The position numbers were made by a program, and so were the translations under genes. A DNA stretch of 30,400 nucleotides from Myxococcales bacterium (GTDB lineage: Bacteria; Myxococcota; Polyangia; Polyangiales; Polyangiaceae): assembly GCA_020430865.1 (NCBI GenBank), contig JAGQIY010000819.1:1-30400 (forward strand), given 5' to 3'. A model generated the notes under the pieces. It was not told the DNA's origin, searched no databases, and was given only the letters and a program-made list of their open reading frames with translations. Positions 17,422 to 25,438 of the stretch are shown piece by piece. Positions within the stretch are counted from its first letter, which is position 1. Each line of letters starts with the position of its first letter.

Positions 17422-17973
17422 TCAGCCGATCTGGCGAGCGTGATCGCCGGTGGAGCTGCCGATCAGGTTCTGGGCGAGGACACCCAGGTTGTCCGCATCG
17501 ACCACTCGACTCGAGAGCACCGTGCCTTCGGCGTCACTCACGAAGACCCTGAGCACGTTCTGCTGGAACGAGGTCACCACGATGAACGGCGTCGACGAAC
17601 CGCTGGCTCTCACCGTCGCCAGCACCTGGAGGCCACTCGGGGCGGGGAGACGCGCGTTGGTGATGACCAGGTCGAACGGTCCCTTGCGGGTGAGCATGAG
17701 CTGGAGCTCGAGTCCCGTGGCGACCTCCACGATCTCCGCGTCCAGGTGGGCAATGACCGGCTTGAGCCAGCCCCTGGCCACTGGATCGGCATCGGCAATC
17801 AGCACTCGCGGACGACGGGCGGGCCTGGGTCCACTTTGGGGAACGGACGGCTTGTAGCTCATACGGGGTGGGGGCACGTAGCGGGTAGGTCGGAAAGACG
17901 GTCCAGGAGGGTTCTGGGGGGGAGGGGGCCTGAAGCCGTCGACGGCAGGAAAGCAGCTATCGTGCCAACTCAT
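17422..17973 (-). CDS. Pseudo-receiver protein (phosphorylation site Asp replaced by Asn)
   Basis: 183 residues. The first ~53 are Pro-rich and probably disordered. Residues ~56-175 are a response-regulator receiver fold: RVLIADADPVARGWL, FDLVITNARLPAPSGLQVL, TPFIVVTSF. At the phosphoacceptor position the residue is Asn106 (ITNARLP) instead of Asp. The acidic pair is reduced (ADADP), and the conserved Lys is apparently Arg156 (SSRVVDADNL). It therefore should not be phosphorylated in the normal way and may act as a constitutive or sequestering partner. There is no output domain. An internal ATG at 17862 would remove most of the Pro-rich part. It is the first gene of the putative che operon. 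Confidence 0.85.
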   Translation of the reverse strand: MSWHDSCFPAVDGFRPPPPQNPPGPSFRPTRYVPPPRMSYKPSVPQSGPRPARRPRVLIADADPVARGWLKPVIAHLDAEIVEVATGLELQLMLTRKGPFDLVITNARLPAPSGLQVLATVRASGSSTPFIVVTSFQQNVLRVFVSDAEGTVLSSRVVDADNLGVLAQNLIGSSTGDHARQIG

Positions 17974-17991
17974 CCAACGGGCAAACCCTCG

Positions 17992-18020
17992 AAATGTGAG
18001 TGGCGTCTCAGGAGTGACAA
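17992..18020 (-). promoter_or_regulatory. Weak promoter candidate for the che operon
   Basis: On the minus strand TTGTCA (complement of 18015-18020) is followed after 17 bp by ACATTT (complement of 17992-17997), in an AT-rich patch about 20 bp before the pseudo-receiver start. The -35 is good; the -10 is poor. A possible Shine-Dalgarno GAGGG lies 12 bases before the start codon. Confidence 0.3.
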
Positions 18021-18028
18021 TTTTCGTC

Positions 18029-18078
18029 CTTCAGATCTGGAGGGCGACGGGTACTTCAGATCTGAAACGTCTCGTTTC
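18029..18078. repeat. Direct repeat cttcagatctg and adjacent inverted repeat
   Basis: cttcagatctg occurs at 18029-18039 and again at 18054-18064, 25 bp apart; each contains the palindromic core cagatctg. Next to it gaaacg (18064-18069) and cgtttc (18073-18078) form a short hairpin. It lies at the 3' end of the leftward unrecognised gene and upstream of the che operon. It could be an operator or a termination structure. Confidence 0.35.
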
Positions 18079-18678
18079 GAGAAGCTCGATCGTTTCCGCG
18101 AGGCGAGAAAGAGGTGGCCCGCTGACCTCGACTGACCCGTCGCAGGTGGACGTGGAGCGAGTTCCGGACGGAGACCGAGACGCTGTCTCCGCGTCCCACC
18201 AGGGTCTCACCCACACCCCCCGGGAGGATTCCCACACCCGCTCCGTTTCGACTACACGCGCTCCGGGTTCGACCTGCGGTCGCGCCCGAAGACCCAGTCT
18301 CCAGCTGATCAACGGGTGCGTCGGGAGCGCCTCTCGAGGCAGCTGGAGCCGCGCTCGAAACGCAGCTCCGAATTGTTTCCTGGAGGTATCAGCCAGCGAT
18401 GGAACCTGGGCCCAGTCGACCTGCACCAGGTCGGCGGCGACCCCGAGGGGATACGCTTGCTCCTCGAGCCGCTCGGCAGACGGGCGGGGCGCCAGCGCGG
18501 CGCGGGTCGAGGTGCAGGTCCAGGCGAACGTTACGCATGGGTCCAGATCGGCCACGCCAGGCACCAGTTGCGCGATTTCGTCAGCCCAGCAGATCGACTC
18601 GCGACGCCAACGCAGAAACCCGGACCTGCGTGCACGCCGCGCGCAACTGCGGGCGAGGACGCCCGAAGCGTTCGCCAT
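18031..18678 (-). CDS. Unrecognised protein, possible gene
   Basis: 215 residues from an ATG at 18678. Codon use in the first two thirds looks coding, with third positions strongly G/C and many CTG, GAG and GTC codons. The sequence includes ADEIAQLVPGVADLDP, AADLVQVDWAQVPSLAD and FGAAFRARLQLPREALPTHP, which alternate like beta strands and helices. The N-terminus is basic (ARRARRSGFLRWRRES). No signal peptide, membrane helix or known motif is seen. Its stop is 57 bp before the pseudo-receiver start on the same strand, so it could head the che operon. Against it: no ribosome binding site, and its ATG overlaps the ATG of the rightward gene. An upstream TTG at 18747 is less likely. Confidence 0.5.
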   Translation of the reverse strand: MANASGVLARSCARRARRSGFLRWRRESICWADEIAQLVPGVADLDPCVTFAWTCTSTRAALAPRPSAERLEEQAYPLGVAADLVQVDWAQVPSLADTSRKQFGAAFRARLQLPREALPTHPLISWRLGLRARPQVEPGARVVETERVWESSRGVWVRPWWDAETASRSPSGTRSTSTCDGSVEVSGPPLSRLAETIELLETRRFRSEVPVALQI

Positions 18679-19924
18679 GACCGTAGATGCAGTCCGCTCC
18701 CGACGCCACGCCTCGAGCGACGAGGCGAGTCCGGAGCAAACCCACAAGTCCGAGCCCAGCGCCGACGATCGCCAGCGACTGGCGGAGTCACGCCAGCGGG
18801 CGATGTCCGAAGGCGGCGCGACCAGCCCGCTCGCTAGCCGAGCAGGTGGGAAGGATGCCAGCGTCGCGGCGGCCCAGGCCTACGTGCGAAAGACCCTCGC
18901 CCAGAACCCCGACCGAGCGGAGCAGCTGCTGCAGCAGTACCACCTGAAGCACCAGAGCCCGGCGGTGCAACAGCTCGTGAAGCGAGGCATCGCGGGACAC
19001 GCTGGAAAGGAGCTCTATGACCGCGGCTGCCGCCTGATCAGCGCGCTCCGAGCTTTCTCCAAGGAGGAGCTGGGCGACATCGCGGGCATGGTGAGGGCGG
19101 GCACTTCGCTGAACGAAGCGATCCGACAGGAGCGGGCCGAGAAGGCTAGACCCGTGCACTACGAGGCGCCGAAGTCACTCGCGGCGCAATCCCGAGGCCC
19201 CATCGCCCGCGCGAAGGCTCTGGCGAACGCGGTAGCGGGCATTCGTTCCCACGCGGGCAAGACCTGGAGCGCGTTGCCCGTGATCACGCGCGACGCGGAG
19301 CTCCAGCTCGGACTCGTGAAGAGCACCACAGCGCCCATCGAGACGTTCAACGCCGTGGCGGATGCAGCGGAGGATCTGAGCTTCGCACCTCTCGAGAAGC
19401 TCGGCCACGAAGCGAGCGTCACCAAGCAGTACCTTGGTGGCGCGGTCACGCAGCTTCAAGCCCAGACGCGCTCCGCCTACTTCACCCTCAATCAAACGCT
19501 CGAGAACCTGGGAAGCGCGGCGAAGGAGTACGAGACGGCGATGTCAAAGAGCCCCCCGGACGTGCTTTCCGCCCAGAAAGCCGCCGCTCGAGCGAACGCT
19601 GCGAGCAAGGTTCTCGACGCCCAAGTGGGGAGGTTCTACGCGCTCGCGGGTCGCCTCGACGCAGCGAACAAGGAGTTCGACCACCAGGTGCCTCATGTCG
19701 TGAAGGAGGTCCTGATCTCGGCTGCGGCGATGGGGCTCGGTCTCGGACTCGCGGCTGAAGCGTCGGAGGCTGAGATCGCCGCGCGTAGGGCCGCAACCAC
19801 CGCCGAGAAAGCCGTACATCTCGCGAAGCACGGTTTGCAGGAGCTTGCGACGGATCGCGCGCTCGGGATGGTGGTTCACGAGGTGGAGCACGGTATCGAG
19901 CACATCAAGCGCCTGGTCCGGTGA
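18677..19924 (+). CDS. Large helical protein, function unknown
   Basis: 415 residues. The first ~60 are polar and charged (SSDEASPEQTHKSEPSADDR), probably disordered. Residues ~60-370 are almost all helical, Ala/Glu/Lys-rich with coiled-coil character. A hydrophobic segment occurs at ~345-360 (LISAAAMGLGLGLAAEAS), and the tail is His-rich (VVHEVEHGIEHIKRL). There is no N-terminal signal peptide. Such a layout, with a disordered head, long helices and one late hydrophobic segment, is found in secreted effectors and toxin-carrier proteins, but nothing shows this here. The start is uncertain: ATG 18677 and ATG 18803 both lack a clear ribosome binding site; coding-like codon use begins by about 18720, which favours 18677. 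Confidence 0.75.
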   Translation: MTVDAVRSRRHASSDEASPEQTHKSEPSADDRQRLAESRQRAMSEGGATSPLASRAGGKDASVAAAQAYVRKTLAQNPDRAEQLLQQYHLKHQSPAVQQLVKRGIAGHAGKELYDRGCRLISALRAFSKEELGDIAGMVRAGTSLNEAIRQERAEKARPVHYEAPKSLAAQSRGPIARAKALANAVAGIRSHAGKTWSALPVITRDAELQLGLVKSTTAPIETFNAVADAAEDLSFAPLEKLGHEASVTKQYLGGAVTQLQAQTRSAYFTLNQTLENLGSAAKEYETAMSKSPPDVLSAQKAAARANAASKVLDAQVGRFYALAGRLDAANKEFDHQVPHVVKEVLISAAAMGLGLGLAAEASEAEIAARRAATTAEKAVHLAKHGLQELATDRALGMVVHEVEHGIEHIKRLVR

Positions 19925-19947
19925 AGACGCGGAAACTCAACGGCGAA

Positions 19948-19979
19948 CGGCCGCCGCTTCCTCACGAAAACGACGGCCG
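19948..19979. terminator. Weak hairpin between convergent genes
   Basis: cggccg at 19948-19953 can pair with cggccg at 19974-19979 over a 20-nt loop, in the 79-bp gap between the helical protein and the aldehyde dehydrogenase. No T-tract. Short and only suggestive. Confidence 0.25.
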
Positions 19980-20003
19980 ATCACTGACCCGACGCAGCGC
20001 TGT

Positions 20004-21599
20004 TCAGTTCACCAGGGACGACCAGTCGGGTTTCTCCGGAGGCGCCGCGTCTTCCAGATCGATCTGTGCCAGCTGGAGCTTGCCAGCCAGATCGACGTTC
20101 ACGGACTGCCAGCGGGTGTAGGCCTCGATGACCCAGATCCCGCTCTCGCGGGTGCCGTTGCCGCTCGCGCCGTTTCCGCCGAAGGGCAGATGCGCTTCGG
20201 CGCCGGTGGTCGAGTTGTTGATGCTGGTCATGCCCGCGCTGATCTCCTCCTTGAAGCGCAACATGGCCTTCGCGTCCCGTGTGTAGATCGCGCTGGAGAG
20301 CCCGTACTGGGTGCCGTTGGCGGCTTCGATGGCCTCGTCGATGCCGTCCACCTCGACCAGGTTCACGGTCGGACCGAAGCACTCCTCTTGGGCGATGCGC
20401 ATGTTCATCTTCACATGGTCGAAGATGCGAGGCGTGGCGTAGAGGCCCTTCTCGGCGTCTCCAGCGAAATTCGCGGGCTCATTGCCCGGCGTGATGCGCT
20501 TGCCATCCAGCAGCAGGTTCGCGCCGTCCTCGATGCCGACGGAGCGCTGCGCCACCCAGCGCTCGAGGAAGCGCTCGTTGATGAACGGACCATAGGCGAT
20601 GCTCTCGTCCAGCGGGTCGCCGATCTTCAGCGCCGATGCCTTCTTGACCAGCAGGTCACGGACCTGGGGCATCACCTTGCGATCGACGATGATGTTGCCG
20701 CAGCTCGTACAACGTTGCCCCGCGGTACCAAAACTCGACCACAGGGCGCCGTCAACCGCCAGCTCGAGGTCGGCGTCTGCCAGGATGACCAGCGGGTTCT
20801 TGCCGCCGAGCTCGAGGGATGGCCGCTTGAGATTACGGCCGCACGCCTCACCCACGAGACGCCCCACCTCGGTCGAGCCGGTGAAGGAGATCTTGTCGAG
20901 TAGCTTCTCGTCCATCATCTCGATCAGGAACTGACCCGCGCTGTCCTTGCCTCCGCCGTGAACGACGCTGAGCACCCCACGCGGCAATCCCGCGCGGAAC
21001 CATAGATCAGCGAACAGCGCACCGACACCCGGCGCGTCATCGCTGGGCTTCCACACGACGCTGTTTCCGCATAGCAACGCTGGCACGATCTTCCAGCTGG
21101 GTACGGCCACCGGGAAGTTGCCCGCGGTGATCACTCCGACCACTCCCACCGGACGGCGGTAGGTGAACAGCTCCTTGTTGGGCAGCTCGCTGGGGACCGT
21201 CTGTCCGTAAAGCCGTCGACCCTCGCTGAGGAAGAAGTCGCAGGTGTCTATGGCTTCCTGCACGCTGCCGCGCGCCTCACGGATCGGCTTGCCCATCTCG
21301 CGACTGACGAAGCGCGAGAGGTGCTCCTTTTCCTCACGCAGGAGCTGCCCCAGACGCCCGATGATCAGCGCGCGGGCGGGCGCTGGGGTGCGGGCCCAGG
21401 CGCGCTGAGCCGCCCGCGATCTCTGGCACGCTTCGCGTACCTCTTCCTTGCTGGAGAGGGGGGCGAGGGTCACCACGTCGTCCCGCTGCGACGGACTACG
21501 GCTGGCGTAGGTGTGGCTGGACTCGCGTTCCCGCCCGTCAATCACGTTGGGCACGATCAGCGTCGAGGCGTGCCCATTGTCCTGAGGAGTCGTCTTCAT
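20004..21599 (-). CDS. Aldehyde dehydrogenase, possibly piperideine-6-carboxylate dehydrogenase
   Basis: 531 residues, NAD(P)-dependent aldehyde dehydrogenase. Key residues are present: Asn161 (AGNFPVAVPSWK), nucleotide-binding FTGSTEVG (239-246), catalytic base Glu263 (LELGGKNP) and nucleophile Cys297 (GTAGQRCTSCG). The GTAGQRC form and the C-terminal stretch FGGNGASGNGTRESG resemble enzymes oxidising semialdehydes such as 2-aminoadipate semialdehyde rather than the glycolytic type. With the lysine 6-dehydrogenase-like gene 6 kb away, the substrate may be 2-aminoadipate 6-semialdehyde/piperideine-6-carboxylate (inference). An upstream GTG at 21629 is possible, but the ATG at 21599 is preferred. 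It stands alone on its strand. Confidence 0.92.
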   Translation of the reverse strand: MKTTPQDNGHASTLIVPNVIDGRERESSHTYASRSPSQRDDVVTLAPLSSKEEVREACQRSRAAQRAWARTPAPARALIIGRLGQLLREEKEHLSRFVSREMGKPIREARGSVQEAIDTCDFFLSEGRRLYGQTVPSELPNKELFTYRRPVGVVGVITAGNFPVAVPSWKIVPALLCGNSVVWKPSDDAPGVGALFADLWFRAGLPRGVLSVVHGGGKDSAGQFLIEMMDEKLLDKISFTGSTEVGRLVGEACGRNLKRPSLELGGKNPLVILADADLELAVDGALWSSFGTAGQRCTSCGNIIVDRKVMPQVRDLLVKKASALKIGDPLDESIAYGPFINERFLERWVAQRSVGIEDGANLLLDGKRITPGNEPANFAGDAEKGLYATPRIFDHVKMNMRIAQEECFGPTVNLVEVDGIDEAIEAANGTQYGLSSAIYTRDAKAMLRFKEEISAGMTSINNSTTGAEAHLPFGGNGASGNGTRESGIWVIEAYTRWQSVNVDLAGKLQLAQIDLEDAAPPEKPDWSSLVN

Positions 21600-21829
21600 G
21601 GCGGGAGATTGGCCGCCGCGAGGGGTCACTGCAAGGCTGCTCGGATCGGCAGTATGTTGCGCCGACAGCCCAGCCTGACTGCAACGCAGATCCGGTGCAC
21701 CTCCCCCCCAAATCCGGGGGAAACGCGCGCCCTCTGGGCGTACCCGACGACCTCGAGGCGAAGAAGACCGGGCGGGCTCGAAGAACGAAGCCTATCGGGA
21801 GCGCGTGCGAACGGACGACCTGGGCGACG
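21600..21829. other. Intergenic region with weak hairpin
   Basis: This 230-bp stretch separates the aldehyde dehydrogenase start from the end of the Cys-rich protein. tccccc (21702-21707) can pair with ggggga (21716-21721) across a 8-nt loop, a possible stop for leftward transcription, without a clear T-tract. I see no gene with convincing codon use, nor a clear promoter for the dehydrogenase. Confidence 0.35.
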
Positions 21830-24800
21830 TCATCGGCCCACGGCGCGCCGCGGCAATCGACGTCGGCGCAGCCAGAGCAGACCGAGCAGGCTCACTCCGT
21901 AGATTCCCCACGGATTCGTCTCCTGGGCTCCTTGAGCCAGACTGCAGGTGGAGCCAGAGTCCGTCGCAGGGATCAGACCATCGCTGGCGTCCGGCGTGTT
22001 CACACCCGCGTCAGGAGAGCCTCCGGCACTGCCACCACCTACCCCACCGAGACCACCTGCCGCGGCGCCTCCCGCGCCCGCCGACGCCCCGCCGGCGCCA
22101 GCGGTGCCCGCCGCTCCGGCCGCGCCCCCGGTACCTCCAGCGCCGCCAGCGGAGATCGTGGCTTCGCACGCGCCGTTGTTGCACTCGTAACCCATCTGGC
22201 AGTCGTCCGCGGTAGCACAGGTGCTCGAGCAGGCGCTCCCGGTTCCGCAGTGATACGGTGCACAGCTTTGAGGCGTCTGCGCACTGCATTCACCCGCGCC
22301 GTTGCAGGACGCATCCGGCACCGAGACGTCATCGCTGCAGCTGCCAAGCCCACAGACCGTCTCCCCACCCGGGAACGCGCAGCCTGGGTTCGAGCCATCG
22401 CAAGCACCAGCGCACACGCCGGTCCCCGTGCATGCTGCGCGACCGCCACGCGGCGCGCCGCTGACCAGGGTGCAGGTACCGATCGATCCGGGCTCGCTGC
22501 AGCTCTGGCACTGACCACCGCAAGCGTCGTCACAGCAAACTCCGTCCACGCAGTTCCCCGACGCGCACTGTCCGGCCGTGGAGCAGCTCGCTCCGTTACC
22601 TTGCGGATTCGCGCAGATGCCGGCGAGGCAGTACTGCGGGGCGAGGCAGTCGCCGTCCACGGTGCAACCGCCGTCACATAGCGGCAACGACGGATGGCAG
22701 GTGTACGGGCTGCAGGTCTGCTGTTGGAGGGACGGACAGCTCCCGGTGCCGGTGCAGCGCGCCTCGACGGTCGCGATCCCCGTGCTACACGCGGCGGCGC
22801 GACACACGACGCTGTTTCCAGGATAGGTGCAGCTGGTCTGACTCGTGCCGTCACAGGTGCCGCCGCATCCGCTGCCGTCATTGGCGCACGCCGTGCGCGC
22901 GCCGTGAGGTGCGCCGGTCACCGCGGAGCAAACGCCTTCGTTTCCGCCCAGGTCACATGCCTCGCACTGGCCGCTGCAAGCGCTGTTGCAGCAGTAGCCA
23001 TCGACGCAGCGACCGCTCCCACACTCCGCGTTGCGGGAGCAGGGACTTCCGAGGTTCTGAGTGGTCTGGCAAACGCCCGCGACGCAGTACTCGTCCACCC
23101 CGCAGTCGGCGTCGGCCGTACAATCATTCCCACAGCCGTCGCCCGTGCACGACCCGCTTGGACAGGAGAGCGTCTGTAGTGGCGGACAGGCGCCAGCGCC
23201 ATTGCAGCCAGCTCCCAGCGTCGCCACGCCGGAGCCCGTGTCGCAGCTCGAGGCGCGGCATTCCGTGCTCGACCCCGGGTAGGCGCAGGCGGTGCGAGCG
23301 ACCCCGTTGCAGCTACCGCCACAGGCCGAGCCGTCGTCGGCGCAGGAAGGCCGCGCCCCGACCGGAGCTCCGGTCACGGCGCTGCAAGCACCCTCACTGC
23401 CGCTCACGCTGCAGGCTTCACACTGTCCGTTGCACGCGGTGTTGCAGCAGAAGCCGTCCACGCAGTATCCGCTGGCGCACTCCGGGTTCGCCGTGCACGA
23501 CTCTCCGTTGGTCTTGGCCGGGACGCACGAGCCAGCGTCGCAGCGGTAGCCCAGCTGGCACTGCGTATCGATGGTGCAGGTCGTGAGGCAGCCGGTGCCG
23601 GCGCACTGGAAAGGCGCACAGGGCTGAAGCGTTTCCGCGGGACAACTGCCGTTGCCGACACAGAACGTCTGCAGTGACGCCTGCCCAGCGCTGCAGCTCG
23701 CCGCTCGACACTCCACGCCGCCACCAGGCAAGGCGCACTGAGTGCGGTTGCTTCCGTCGCACAAGCCATTGCACGCGGTACCGTCTCCCGCGCACGCGGG
23801 TCGAGCGCCGTGAGGGGCGCCGCTGGTTGGTGTGCAGGAGCCGACGTTGCCTGGATTGTCACAGGCCTCGCACTGACCTCCACACGCGGCGTTGCAGCAC
23901 ACGCCATCGACGCACCGCCCGGACTGACACTGACGGGTCTCGCTGCACGCGGTTCCGTTGGGATACTTGGTGATGCAATTCGAGCCGTCACACCAAGCGC
24001 TGGCGTCGCAGTGGGTGTCCTGAGAGCAGGCGGTCGTGCAGCTGTCCAGGTTTCCAGAGCAGCTACCCGGAGCACACTCGTTCTCTGGATCCGTGTGCAG
24101 GGTGTAGGGCGTACAGGTGCCTGCAGTCCCCTCACAGGTCTCGCACGTGCCATCACAACGGCTGTCGCAGCAGGTATTGTCCGCGCTGCACACGGTGCCC
24201 GCCGAGCACCCGTCGTCGTCGGTGCAGGCGCCGCCCGCGCCAGCCTTGGGCTTGCAGCGGTTGTCGGTGTCGCAGAAGTAGTTGCTGTTGCCGCCCTGCG
24301 TGCAGTCCGAGTTCGAGTTGCAGCGGTCGCTACACGAACCGTTGTAACAGGTGAAGCTGCCTGGAGGCTGACACTCGGTATCGGGGTCGGACAGGTTCGA
24401 GACGTTGTGGCACTCACCGTTGGCCTGTCCGGTCCGGCTGTTGGTGCAGGCTTCGCACTGGCCATCGCAAGCAGCGTCGCAACACACGCCTTCTGGCGCA
24501 CAGTGGCCGTAGGCGCAGTCCGAATCGACCGAGCACGACTGACCGTTCGCCTTCTTGCACTGCCCGTTGTCGTTGCAGCGCATGGTCCCACTGCAGCCAT
24601 TGTCGGTGCTGCCCTGCGCCACCTTCACGCACGAGCCGCTGCCGTTGCAGTCGTAGCAAGGCGTCGTGCAGTGAGACGCACAGCAGCGCGAATCCTGTGA
24701 CGAGCAAACCCCGTTCGCGCACTGGTTGCTCGCGGAGCAGGTCGAGCCGTCCTTCAGGGTGATCTGCAGCTTGGGCCGGTGCGCGGTGTCGGTGGTGTAG

Positions 24801-25438
24801 TTCCGGGACGCGAACTTCACCGCGTTGTGCGCCGAGTCGACGTTTGCATAAAGCAAGAAGCCATGGTTGGTGCGAGACCCGCTGACCCAAGGCTGCACGA
24901 TGCTGGTGACGGTCCAGCTCACCCAGCCAGCGTCCGTCGTCTTGCTGGCAGCGGTGGCCCACGAGGCCTCGCCGACGTTCAAGTCGTTGTCGAGTCCGTC
25001 CACGTCCTCGCCGTTGCACTTGACCTCGCCTGCGCCCTCGTCCCAGGTCTTGTTCGCGGCCGAAACGCTGATGCTCGTCTTGGGCGAGTTCAGCTGGTAC
25101 AGCTCGAGCGTCGCGGTGTCGATCTGAGCCGTGGAGGGGATCCCGGAGACGTCGAAGTAGATCGCCGCGCGGATTTCATGACCGTCGTGATTCGCGGTAG
25201 GCCCGTCGTCGACGTAGCCGACGCAGAACTGGGGCGACTTACCGTTGTTGTAGCCGGTGTAGGGGCCGCTGCGATGAAAGCTGCCGTCCTTGCTGGCGTT
25301 CAGCCCAACGGCCGCGCTCTGGGACTCGACTGGTTCCTCGGGGAGCTGATCCGCCGACGAGCAACCGAGGGGCAGCGCGCCAGCGAGGAACGCGGCGAAC
25401 GCCAGCCCAAACCCGACCGGGACCCTTTTATTCCACAT
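21830..25438 (-). CDS. Giant Cys-rich repeat surface protein with DNRLRE-like domain and MYXO-CTERM-like tail
   Basis: 1202 residues. ATG 25438 has a clear Shine-Dalgarno (GGGGGAG, 7-8 bases upstream). The signal peptide ends in ALPLGCSS, a weak lipobox. Residues ~50-220 look like a DNRLRE-type beta domain, often found in fibre or adhesion proteins (AAIYFDVSGIPSTAQIDTATLELYQ ... ending in LQITL). From ~225 to ~1085 the protein is packed with Cys: two looser modules and then four ~150-residue repeats, each with CVDGxCCNxACxGQCEAC, GAPxGAR and CxxDxxC. A Gly/Ala stalk (GGAGGTGGAAGAAG) and a Cys + hydrophobic helix + RRRR tail end it. The last residues place it at the cell surface. Its start overlaps the RCC1 gene stop, so both are co-translated. 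Function unknown; adhesion or matrix role is a guess. Confidence 0.93.
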   Translation of the reverse strand: MWNKRVPVGFGLAFAAFLAGALPLGCSSADQLPEEPVESQSAAVGLNASKDGSFHRSGPYTGYNNGKSPQFCVGYVDDGPTANHDGHEIRAAIYFDVSGIPSTAQIDTATLELYQLNSPKTSISVSAANKTWDEGAGEVKCNGEDVDGLDNDLNVGEASWATAASKTTDAGWVSWTVTSIVQPWVSGSRTNHGFLLYANVDSAHNAVKFASRNYTTDTAHRPKLQITLKDGSTCSASNQCANGVCSSQDSRCCASHCTTPCYDCNGSGSCVKVAQGSTDNGCSGTMRCNDNGQCKKANGQSCSVDSDCAYGHCAPEGVCCDAACDGQCEACTNSRTGQANGECHNVSNLSDPDTECQPPGSFTCYNGSCSDRCNSNSDCTQGGNSNYFCDTDNRCKPKAGAGGACTDDDGCSAGTVCSADNTCCDSRCDGTCETCEGTAGTCTPYTLHTDPENECAPGSCSGNLDSCTTACSQDTHCDASAWCDGSNCITKYPNGTACSETRQCQSGRCVDGVCCNAACGGQCEACDNPGNVGSCTPTSGAPHGARPACAGDGTACNGLCDGSNRTQCALPGGGVECRAASCSAGQASLQTFCVGNGSCPAETLQPCAPFQCAGTGCLTTCTIDTQCQLGYRCDAGSCVPAKTNGESCTANPECASGYCVDGFCCNTACNGQCEACSVSGSEGACSAVTGAPVGARPSCADDGSACGGSCNGVARTACAYPGSSTECRASSCDTGSGVATLGAGCNGAGACPPLQTLSCPSGSCTGDGCGNDCTADADCGVDEYCVAGVCQTTQNLGSPCSRNAECGSGRCVDGYCCNSACSGQCEACDLGGNEGVCSAVTGAPHGARTACANDGSGCGGTCDGTSQTSCTYPGNSVVCRAAACSTGIATVEARCTGTGSCPSLQQQTCSPYTCHPSLPLCDGGCTVDGDCLAPQYCLAGICANPQGNGASCSTAGQCASGNCVDGVCCDDACGGQCQSCSEPGSIGTCTLVSGAPRGGRAACTGTGVCAGACDGSNPGCAFPGGETVCGLGSCSDDVSVPDASCNGAGECSAQTPQSCAPYHCGTGSACSSTCATADDCQMGYECNNGACEATISAGGAGGTGGAAGAAGTAGAGGASAGAGGAAAGGLGGVGGGSAGGSPDAGVNTPDASDGLIPATDSGSTCSLAQGAQETNPWGIYGVSLLGLLWLRRRRLPRRAVGR
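22200..24000 (-). repeat. Four ~450-bp tandem coding repeats (Cys-rich modules)
   Basis: The module QCEAC/QCQSC recurs at about 23860, 23410, 22950 and 22497 on the plus-strand scale, giving a period of about 450-460 bp (150 residues). Each unit has the same order of Cys motifs. DNA identity between units is moderate, so they are old duplications. Two more degenerate CxxC modules lie upstream, near 24445 and 24125. Confidence 0.75.

Noticed and set aside
17996..18676. Rightward N-terminal extension of the helical protein by 227 residues
   Set aside because: Ser/Arg/Thr-rich with no protein-like pattern, and the leftward frame in the same stretch has better codon use.
22200..24000. Regular repeats considered as a CRISPR array
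   Set aside because: The period is about 450 bp, in frame and encodes Cys motifs; there are no short identical repeats with unique spacers.
22039..24600. Several Ala/Arg/Thr-rich frames on both strands in the Cys-rich gene
   Set aside because: All lie within the coding repeats of the Cys-rich protein, and their apparent repeats only mirror its modules.
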